The notes under the pieces: generated by a model
Seen by the model: the letters and a program-made list of their open reading frames with translations, nothing else
Told to the model about the DNA's origin: nothing
Databases searched by the model: none
Program-made: the position numbers and the translations under genes
Source of the DNA: Bradyrhizobium neotropicale
Lineage (GTDB): Bacteria > Pseudomonadota > Alphaproteobacteria > Rhizobiales > Xanthobacteraceae
DNA length: 59,225 bases
Reading direction: 5' to 3'
Assembly (NCBI RefSeq): GCF_001641695.1
Contig: NZ_LSEF01000124.1
Location: forward strand, 51,927 to 111,151
Shown here: positions 53,117 to 59,225 of the stretch, piece after piece
Layout of the letters: each line of letters begins with the position of its first letter
Position numbering within the stretch: position 1 is the first letter of the stretch

Positions 53117-53293
53117 ATGACCTTCGGTCCTGAGGAGATCGTCACATTGTACGGGCAGGGCCAAATGACGCTTCGAACCGCTGTTCAGCGGGTCGTGGCC
53201 CAGAAGCTACACGGCCTGGACGCCACGATATTCAGGGAAGCTCAGCCGTCGCTTCTCGACCATGAGCAGATAGCGAAGCTCGCCGCGGAGTGA
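53117..53293 (+). CDS. small hypothetical protein
   Basis: 58 aa starting MTFGPEEIVTLYGQGQMTLR, cytosolic. AGGAG lies 4 bases before the ATG, and a terminator-like hairpin follows about 105 bp after the stop. Function unknown. Confidence 0.55.
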   Translation: MTFGPEEIVTLYGQGQMTLRTAVQRVVAQKLHGLDATIFREAQPSLLDHEQIAKLAAE

Positions 53294-53398
53294 AGCTAGC
53301 GGCCGGTCTTTCCTGTGGACCACAGCGCTAGGCAGCATCGACTCAGACATACTCCGACGGTGCGCGACACCTCTCCCGGTCGCGCGCTAGGACCTTTA

Positions 53399-53436
53399 AG
53401 CCCCGGCCCAGCTCCCTTGGCTGGGGCTCTCTTTCG
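53399..53436 (+). terminator. candidate intrinsic terminator
   Basis: AGCCCC-GGCC / GGCT-GGGGCT stem with a loop of about 10 bases, followed by CTCTTTCG; downstream of the 58-aa gene. Confidence 0.5.
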
Positions 53437-53574
53437 ATCAACGCCATCGCTCCCCCATGAACCTCGATCGTTACGCCGGAACGGCCAGCGCTCGCCGAGA
53501 CGGCCTGCATCAACAAGAACCATACGCCATTCCTGCGGGAAACCGGCGTGCTGTAGCCGCGCGCTGATCCTCCC

Positions 53575-53610
53575 CAAAAACGAAAAGAGGCCGCCAACTG
53601 AGGCGGCCTC
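53575..53610 (-). terminator. Rho-independent terminator
   Basis: Perfect 9-bp stem GAGGCCGCC / GGCGGCCTC, followed on the minus strand by TTTTCGTTTTT. Ends the transcript of the gene at 53632-53883. Confidence 0.8.
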
Positions 53611-53631
53611 TTGCGCGTGTCCTTTATGCTA

Positions 53632-53883
53632 TTAGCGCTTGAGCTTACCGGGCGCGTAGCCTGAGGCTCCCGGAGATCCGGTTACGGGTCCATTGGACTG
53701 CATCTGATGGCCGGGGGAATAGCCTGAAGCGCCGGTAGAGCCCGTGACGGGGCCGCTGCTCTGGAACGAATGGCCCGGCGAGAAGCTGGAGGCGCCTCCG
53801 CCAAAGCTACCGCCCGGTCCACGCGCATGGGCTGCCGAAGTGACAGCGACCAACGCGGCCGCGACTACGAACACCTTTTTCAT
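53632..53883 (-). CDS. small exported repeat protein (SGPVTGS repeats)
   Basis: 83 aa. Signal MKKVFVVAAALVAVTSAAHA, then Gly/Ser-rich sequence with an internal repeat of about 20 residues (SFSPGHSFQSSGPVTGS, GYSPGHQMQSNGPVTGS, GYAPGK). The ATG at 53883 has GGGTGG upstream. Likely periplasmic, perhaps intrinsically disordered; no known role. An intrinsic terminator follows. Confidence 0.72.
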   Translation of the reverse strand: MKKVFVVAAALVAVTSAAHARGPGGSFGGGASSFSPGHSFQSSGPVTGSTGASGYSPGHQMQSNGPVTGSPGASGYAPGKLKR

Positions 53884-54172
53884 TTGATCCACCCTTTCTC
53901 CTTGATCGGCTGCCAACGATTCAGCAGCCGTCCCGGATCGGGAAAAAGTAGAAATCGGATGGCGTGTTCAAAGTAAGACGCAGTCTGGTCTTTGGTGCGA
54001 ATGCGTCAAAGCTCGAACGATCCTATTCGAGATTGCGATCTCATATCCTGACAGCAAGCTTACATGGGAACCTTGTGCCCCAGCTTTACCTATCGAACAG
54101 CGCGTGACTCTAGCGATGAAGCGAGCATGCGCGTGGATCACGATGCTCTCGACGCCGCACGCTGATCGCGGC

Positions 54173-54487
54173 TCATTGCTCGTTGTCATCCTCCCCACCG
54201 TGGCGCCAACCGTAACCGTCCCAACGTGGACCGTAATAGCCATAGTTATAGCGGTACCGATAACGCTCTCGCCACTCGTCGCCATCATCATAGCGTCGAT
54301 AGTAGCCGTGGGGACGGTAATAGTCCCGCTGGTGCCAGCAGCGCCCCGATTCGTTGCAGACCCAGCGAACCTGCTCGACGTTCAACGTTGGTGCGGTCGA
54401 GCGCGAGATCGGCATGGCGTCGGCACTACTCGCGGCAAGGGCGGCGAACGCCGCGGAAGAGAGTAGAATGGCAATCGGCTTTCCCAT
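54173..54487 (-). CDS. small exported Tyr/Arg-rich protein
   Basis: 104 aa. Signal MGKPIAILLSSAAFAALAAS cleaved near ADA, then VEQVRWVCNESGRCWHQRD (two Cys) and a Tyr/Arg-rich tail ending EDDNEQ. The ATG at 54487 is preferred over 54499 because GGAG lies 6 bases before it. A common Bradyrhizobium type, unknown function. 53884-54172 contains no gene. Confidence 0.75.
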   Translation of the reverse strand: MGKPIAILLSSAAFAALAASSADAMPISRSTAPTLNVEQVRWVCNESGRCWHQRDYYRPHGYYRRYDDGDEWRERYRYRYNYGYYGPRWDGYGWRHGGEDDNEQ

Positions 54488-54568
54488 CGGAGTCTCCATG
54501 GTTGCATTCGTGGGCGGAGTGTAGCGCGGGCGGCGCCGCCGTGGCTGGGGACGCCTTGCCGACCGGTG

Positions 54569-54889
54569 TCAGTACCGGCCTTGGTAATAGCGCTCGTCAC
54601 ATTCAGCGAAATAGATCCTGCCGTCGGGAGCTCGGTAGCGGCACATTTCCCGCCCAGACGGTGGTGGGTTGGTAGAGTCGGCTACGGCCGCGCCAAGCAG
54701 GGCGCCGGCACCAGCACCAAGAATGGTGCTACCCGCATTCCGGCCGATAGCTTGACCAACGAGCGCTCCACCGACAGCGCCCACGGCGGCGCCGGTCGCG
54801 GCCCGTTGCTGCTGTTGAGTTTGTGCGCAGCCCGCGAGCGAAATACAAATGGCTAAGATACTAGCCGCAGAAATCTTTGGAATATTCAC
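54569..54889 (-). CDS. glycine-zipper lipoprotein
   Basis: 106 aa from GTG at 54889. Lipobox ISLAGC gives a lipid anchor, followed by a Q-run and a glycine zipper (GAAVGAVGGALVGQAIGRNA, ILGAGAGALLGAAV), then a C-terminal RAPDGRIYFAECDERYYQGRY. It resembles YMGG/17-kDa-antigen-like outer membrane lipoproteins. Minus-strand neighbour of a broken relative. Confidence 0.75.
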   Translation of the reverse strand: MNIPKISAASILAICISLAGCAQTQQQQRAATGAAVGAVGGALVGQAIGRNAGSTILGAGAGALLGAAVADSTNPPPSGREMCRYRAPDGRIYFAECDERYYQGRY

Positions 54890-55122
54890 GCGCGTGAGCC
54901 TCTTTGCGTTGATTGTGATGAAGAAGATGGTCCCAGCGACTGACCTGGTGGAATGACGAACCATCGTGGCCGCGTTCGGGCCGTAAGAGGGTGCTATCAC
55001 GACCACCACCGCGTGGCCGGCTGTCATGCTGATCGGGCCAACACAAAGGCCCGCCGGCGGTCGGGGCGCTGCTTTTGCAGCACCCTCTGTTGATCCGGTG
55101 GGCCTTCTTCCGCGCTGGCGGA

Positions 55123-55450
55123 TTAGTCCTCGTCGTCGTCCCAACCCGAAACGCTGCGGTAATCGTGGTCGCAATGGCGATATCGATGTTGGGGCGCGTA
55201 ATAGCTATCATCATAGCCGCTGTAGTCGCGGCTGTACGTCGAATATCCGCTGTAGTAGCGACGCGGGGCTGGATTAGCCTTGCGGCTCCGACGCCAGTGC
55301 GCCGCCGACGAGAGCCCCGACGACCAAACCGCCGATAAGCGCCGCGTTGCGGCCGTCGTGTGCTTGGGCTGGTGCGGATCCGGTGAACAGCGTTGCGGCG
55401 ACGGCAAGCGCGGCGACGCTGCTTGAAAGAGCCTTCTTGAGCGAAACCAT
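55123..55450 (-). pseudogene. frameshifted glycine-zipper exported protein
   Basis: The start MVSLKKALSSSVAALAVAAT with GGAGGGG upstream encodes a signal peptide and a glycine-zipper segment (ALIGGLVVGALVGGALASEP) and then hits TAA near 55290. In the +1 frame the natural continuation is present: NPAPRRYYSGYSTYSRDYSG to the stop at 55123, ending SGWDDDED. Skipping one base near CAAGGCTAATCC joins the parts. Either a one-base insertion, a sequencing error, or less likely a programmed shift. Confidence 0.75.
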
Positions 55451-55524
55451 TGTCCCCTCCATGTGGCGATCGCGTTCTACATCGCGCGCTTTGAAGGAAG
55501 GCTGAACCTGCCGTTGTTGCCCGT

Positions 55525-55824
55525 TCATCTAAGAGAGTGGCTGGCCGTTCTTGAGTTTGACGCCGCCGCGCGTTGATCGACCTCGAACCCAAGAATTGTC
55601 GTGAGAAAGACGTCGTCTCGCGCGAACATTACCGCAGAGCGGATAACGGCTGCGCCAGGGAATGTGGCTTGCACGGCCGCCTCGCCCTCGCCGTGACCGC
55701 GAATAAAGGGTGAAGACGATGCGGGGTCCGCACCTTGCCGGCAACGACCGCTCAATTTTTCAAGCTGCGCATCGCTGAGACCGGATATGTGACCAATGAC
55801 TTCAAGGAGCAAGTGTTTCAGCAT
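55525..55824 (-). pseudogene. fragment of NDUFA9-like NAD(P)-binding protein
   Basis: In a 99-codon frame, residues 41-80 (GHGEGEAAVQATFPGAAVIR then SAVMFARDDVFLTTIL) match the E-G-E-x-A-V...F-P-x-A-x-I-x-R-P-S-x-x-F-G-x-x-D-x-F pattern of the complex I NDUFA9/extended-SDR family. The Rossmann N-terminus and the rest are absent. A remnant; the first 40 codons do not resemble the family. Confidence 0.6.
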
Positions 55825-56210
55825 AGCTCAACCTTGCTGGTAGCGGCGCAACAACTCAGGGCAACCAAGCGAAAGTGGGCACGGGCTCGGGGGGTGTGTC
55901 AGTTGCTGTGTGAGCCGATAGCGGCGCGGCCGCCAACCCGTCTGAGCTTGGGACAATCTGGCTGATATTTAGTCCCACATCAATTGTGTCCAGCATCTGG
56001 ATGCCATGGGGAAAGGCTTATCTGAACCAGACAGATCGGGCGCAGGCCGTTAGCGAGCGGGGTTGACGCAAGGCGACCAAGACGGCGTTGGGGCAATGCT
56101 CGATCTCTTTGGGACAGCCTGGCCCGATGCTACTGCCGATTTTCAAAGCATTGATTTGGAGCATACCGAGAGAGAGAGTGCTCGTGGTTTAAGGATTTTA
56201 GGGTATTCCC
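55825..56210. other. 386-bp intergenic stretch before sugE
   Basis: No gene. It contains the leader of sugE; a run of GAGAGAGAG lies near 56170. No guanidine riboswitch could be recognised (see rejected items). Confidence 0.4.
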
Positions 56211-56525
56211 ATGGCCTGGCTCTTTCTGCTCATTGCTGGCCTGTGCGAAATCGCTTGGGCGATCGGCCTCAAATTCACGGAAGGCTTCGCACGCCTTTTG
56301 CCAACAATCGGCACGGTCGTTGCTATGGCGGCCAGCATTGGGTTCCTCGGACTCGCCCTTAAGTCGCTGCCGGTCGGTACCGCCTATGCGGTGTGGACGG
56401 GCATTGGCACTGTTGGCACCACGGCGCTCGGCATCTATCTATTTAACGAGCCCGTGACGTTGTTTAGATTAGCCTGTATCGGCTTTATTCTCTTGGGCAT
56501 CATCGGACTGAAAATCACCTCTTAG
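56211..56525 (+). CDS. sugE: SMR-family guanidinium/quaternary-ammonium exporter
   Basis: 104-aa four-helix small multidrug resistance protein. The helix-1 Glu is in LCEIAWAIGLKFTEGF, which is typical of the SugE/Gdx branch (W-A-x-G-L-K), and GTAYAVWTGIGTVGT is the GxG signature. Members exchange guanidinium for protons in the inner membrane as antiparallel dimers. It is tail to tail with an amidinotransferase gene (32-bp gap). Confidence 0.9.
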   Translation: MAWLFLLIAGLCEIAWAIGLKFTEGFARLLPTIGTVVAMAASIGFLGLALKSLPVGTAYAVWTGIGTVGTTALGIYLFNEPVTLFRLACIGFILLGIIGLKITS

Positions 56526-56557
56526 GCGGAGCGGTGCGATGAGAGTTGGAAATCAGC

Positions 56558-57682
56558 TCAGAAGTAGCTTTCCAACGTGCCGCGCCGTCGGACGTCGAGC
56601 GTGGCGCAGTGGAAGCCGCCACCAAATGCCGCATAGTGTAAGAACTCACAGAGAAGCGGTTCAAATCCCCAATTCTCCAACGCACGCGTCGTTGCAGTAT
56701 GATGTGGATCTACGATGACGCGCTTCTCGTCGACCATCAGTACGTTCATGTTGAGCCATTTCCCACAAAGCGAAGTGAGCCTGAGCATAGGTTCGGTTAT
56801 CGGGTCGGGCTCGGGGGCCACTAGGATGTCCCATCCTTTCAAGATGGCCGGAAGATGATCGACGTCTATGTATTCGGGATTGATCAGAATCTTGCCGGGC
56901 CCAAGCGGCAATATGGTGGTGTCGATGTGCATTGGATTGGGACAGCGGCTCTCAATCTCATGGATGCGATAACCGTCGCCAAGGTGGCGACGCAGCCATT
57001 CAATACCGGACGCATTGGTGACGTTGCTGCGGGTCACGAATAGGTCGCGCCCGCAGCGAAAGAAGTCGGCGGCGTCAAAGACCGGCTCGAATTCGGTGAG
57101 GATGTATGAGATCCGCTCGCCTTTCTTAGGGACGCGAAATTCTGGGTCGAACAGTTCGTCCGTCAGTTGCGGTCTGGGTGCGCTCGTCCACCGCGCGCCA
57201 CGTTGGAAATAGTCCTTCAGAATTGGACGATAGGAATGCGTCTCGAAGTACCGACAAGGCCAAACCATTGGGGTTTCAATGATCTCGTCGCCGATCACGA
57301 GCATGCTGTCGCGCGGGCAGGAATTGCAGAAGCCGCGCGAGGACCATTCCGGCGTGCTGAAGCGCTTCCCGTGGTCGACGGCGTCCGGCCGTCTTACGAT
57401 GATGCCCAGCGACTGTAGCAGCGCAACAAAGCCATCAAGCTCACGCTGCGCCGGTTCGATCATGATCCTTGGGTAACGAAAGCCTGCGAGCAGCGACTGA
57501 GCACGCGCTGCCATGCCCGGAATGTTGCAGGTGACAACCGGATGATCGGACGGGATGACCGCACCCTCAAGCCTTCCGACGATCACTTCCTCCAGCGTGC
57601 CCCACTCGTTGTGTGAGTTCACCGGAGAAACTCGGCCCGATGGAGCGGCATCCAAACCGCGAACGTGCGTGACCACGTCCAT
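56558..57682 (-). CDS. amidinotransferase (glycine/inosamine amidinotransferase family)
   Basis: 374-aa member of the L-arginine amidinotransferase family. The catalytic Cys is in GGGFHCATLDVRRRG (AGAT has GGGFHCWT..DVRR), His in NPMHIDTTILPLG, and the Asp/Glu surroundings FEPVFDAADFFR and EWGTLEEVIVGR are conserved. It transfers the amidino group of arginine to an amine, making ornithine and a guanidino compound; the acceptor may be glycine, lysine or an aminocyclitol. The ATG at 57682 begins MDVVTHVRG; the frame upstream is not conserved-looking. Neighbours: a guanidinium exporter and an IS110 element. Confidence 0.88.
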   Translation of the reverse strand: MDVVTHVRGLDAAPSGRVSPVNSHNEWGTLEEVIVGRLEGAVIPSDHPVVTCNIPGMAARAQSLLAGFRYPRIMIEPAQRELDGFVALLQSLGIIVRRPDAVDHGKRFSTPEWSSRGFCNSCPRDSMLVIGDEIIETPMVWPCRYFETHSYRPILKDYFQRGARWTSAPRPQLTDELFDPEFRVPKKGERISYILTEFEPVFDAADFFRCGRDLFVTRSNVTNASGIEWLRRHLGDGYRIHEIESRCPNPMHIDTTILPLGPGKILINPEYIDVDHLPAILKGWDILVAPEPDPITEPMLRLTSLCGKWLNMNVLMVDEKRVIVDPHHTATTRALENWGFEPLLCEFLHYAAFGGGFHCATLDVRRRGTLESYF

Positions 57683-57957
57683 GCAGGAGACCCTCTGTGC
57701 GCTACAACAGCCGCCGGTTCTGGAAGTTCCAGGCGTCCGACCCACGGTTGTGGGGCGATCGCAAATTTCTGGTGGCGCCTCTTGGCCCATCAGCGAAGTG
57801 CGCCTCGTCTGATGGAGGCCCGCTTCGGTGGGGCATAGATGGGGTAATCGGCCGATCCAGCTTGTGGATAGCTGAAGATTTTAGGTGCTGCGCTTCAGGC
57901 TGATGGTGAAACGAGGTCCGTGGTGACGGCCTCAAGCATCAGAAGGAGAAGCGCAGC

Positions 57958-58992
57958 ATGGACCATTTTGCCGGACTGGACGTATCGGTCAAGGAGACGA
58001 GTGTCTGTATTTTGGATGACACGGGCAAGATCTTGAAGGAAGTGAAGGTGGCGAGCGAGCCTCAAGCACTTCTGAAGGTTCTGGGGAATCCCGCCTACCG
58101 CTTCAAGCGGATCGGACTGGAAGCCGGACCGTTATCGCAATGGCTATTCAGCGCTCTCGCCGAAGCCGGATTACCAGTGATCTGTGTGGAGACGCGGCAC
58201 ATGCAGGCGGTGTTGAAGGCGCAGATCAACAAGACCGATCGCAATGACGCGCGCGGCATCGCTCAGATGATGCGGGTGGGAGTGTACCGCCCGGTGCATG
58301 TAAAGACGCTACGCAGCCAGAAACTGCGTATGCTGCTGACCCATCGTAAGCTATTGCAGTCGAAGGCCATCGCCATCGAGAACGATCTGCGCGGGACTTT
58401 GCGTAACTTCGGCCTCAAGGTGGGCATGGTCGGAACGGTGAGGTTCGAGGCCCGCATCCAGGAGCTTGTCGAGACTATTCCCGACCTGGTGGTGCTGGTG
58501 GAACCGATGCTCGTTGTGCGGCGGGCGCTGCGCGAACAGATCGTCATCCTGCACCGCCGCTTGCTGGCAATCGTGCGAGACGACGAGGTGTGCCGGCGCC
58601 TGATGACGACCCCCGGTATCGGCCCGGTGGTGGCGCTGACCTATCGCGCGACTGTCGATGTGCCAGCCCGATTCCGAAAGTCCAAGTCAGTCGGGGCAGT
58701 ATTTGGGCTGACGAGCTCCAGGTATCAATCAGGCGAGATCGATTGGAGCGGTAGGATATCGCGCTGTGGCGATGAGATGATGCGGACGATGCTCTACGAA
58801 GCAGCGCAGAGCATGTTGCATTCGAAGAAATGGTCATGGCTTAAAGCCTGGGCCATGCAGATCGCCAGGCGCCGTGGAATGAAGAGGGCGATCGTCGCCC
58901 TGGCCCGCCGGCTGGCCGTCATCATGCACCGCATATGGATTGATGGCACCGAGTTCCGGTGGACCCGGGAGCCGGCCACGGCAGCAGCATGA
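57958..58992 (+). CDS. IS110-family transposase
   Basis: 344 aa. N-terminal RuvC-like DEDD domain (FAGLDVSVKETSVCILDD with Asp8, IGLEAGPLSQW with Glu, KTDRNDARGIAQM with Asp) and C-terminal Tnp20 domain (TTPGIGPVVALTYRA, GLTSSRYQSGE, then ISRCGDEMMRTMLYEAA with the conserved Ser/Asp region). Length is normal (330-350). The gene appears intact, so the element may be active. Confidence 0.92.
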   Translation: MDHFAGLDVSVKETSVCILDDTGKILKEVKVASEPQALLKVLGNPAYRFKRIGLEAGPLSQWLFSALAEAGLPVICVETRHMQAVLKAQINKTDRNDARGIAQMMRVGVYRPVHVKTLRSQKLRMLLTHRKLLQSKAIAIENDLRGTLRNFGLKVGMVGTVRFEARIQELVETIPDLVVLVEPMLVVRRALREQIVILHRRLLAIVRDDEVCRRLMTTPGIGPVVALTYRATVDVPARFRKSKSVGAVFGLTSSRYQSGEIDWSGRISRCGDEMMRTMLYEAAQSMLHSKKWSWLKAWAMQIARRRGMKRAIVALARRLAVIMHRIWIDGTEFRWTREPATAAA

Positions 58993-59225
58993 AAGCCGTT
59001 CAGGATCAAACCCGATAAGGAGAAAAATCGAGATCCACCCAGCAGTGGAAAGATGTCCCTCGCGGGACGATGGATGAGGTGAGTTCGCGAGTCCGCTTGA
59101 ACCTGCCGTTCAAACTGACGACAAGGCCGCGGTATAGATTGTTCCACCTCATCCTCGAATCCCATGATGGAAGGGCCCTGGTGCCGATTCCGAAGAGAAG
59201 CGCGAGCCCGTGAGCGACATCGACA
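58993..59225 (+). mobile_element. non-coding flank of the IS110 element (candidate bridge-RNA region)
   Basis: 233 bp without a gene to the window edge. It contains a perfect hairpin GTCCC-TCGC-GGGAC at 59055-59068 and several shorter pairings. IS110 elements encode a structured guide (bridge) RNA in one non-coding end; this flank or 57683-57957 would hold it. Element ends could not be set because IS110 lacks clear terminal repeats. Confidence 0.35.

Noticed and set aside
56060..56140. possible guanidine-II (mini-ykkC) riboswitch before sugE
   Set aside because: One CCAAG-ACGG-CGTTGG hairpin can be drawn with a bulge, but the second ACGR hairpin of the motif is absent and the ykkC-I consensus is not present.

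Overview
The window is a GC-rich chromosomal segment of an alphaproteobacterium. It looks like Bradyrhizobium or a close relative: there are several multidomain class III nucleotide cyclases, many short secreted Tyr/Arg-rich or DUF3551-type proteins, TRAP transport, an IS110 element and TPR-glycosyltransferases. The assignment rests on gene content and protein style only. No rRNA, tRNA or CRISPR was seen.

Left part (1-21.3 kb): a minus-strand group runs NRPS (8726-2283), a 55-aa Lys-rich protein, a 4'-phosphopantetheinyl transferase and a luciferase-like flavin monooxygenase. It looks like a small nonribosomal peptide or acyl-amide pathway whose assembly line is acyl-ligase-T-C-A-T-C with no thioesterase. 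Divergent from it is a SAM/cyclase/AAA regulator coupled to a PCMT-like methyltransferase. Then come a GH10 glycosidase, a polysaccharide flippase, an alpha/beta hydrolase, a HutD protein, a second cyclase, several small proteins and a SAM methyltransferase.

Middle (21.4-34.2 kb): a catabolic region. A LysR regulator diverges from SDR, a split transketolase, and a TRAP transporter (DctP plus fused DctQM). Facing this is a minus-strand set of GlcNAc-type kinase, MurQ etherase and SIS-domain deaminase. Divergent again are NagA and an aspartokinase paralogue. Together MurQ, the kinase, NagA and the SIS protein give a route from N-acetylmuramate-6-P or GlcNAc to fructose-6-P. The TRAP/transketolase/SDR genes suggest uptake and breakdown of an acidic sugar-type substrate.

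Right part (34.3-59.2 kb): accessory DNA. It holds a WGR-like/cyclase fusion, a 1499-aa protein with three tandem copies of a TPR-glycosyltransferase module, a third SAM/cyclase/AAA regulator-type protein (the fourth cyclase overall), an alpha/beta hydrolase, and a cyclase/TolB-like/TPR protein. It also carries many small secreted proteins, gene remnants (GNAT, serine recombinase, complex-I-like NDUFA9, a frameshifted glycine-zipper gene), and three full plus one partial copy of a 75-82 bp palindromic repeat. It ends with a guanidine-themed pair (SugE/Gdx exporter and an amidinotransferase) beside an IS110 transposase.
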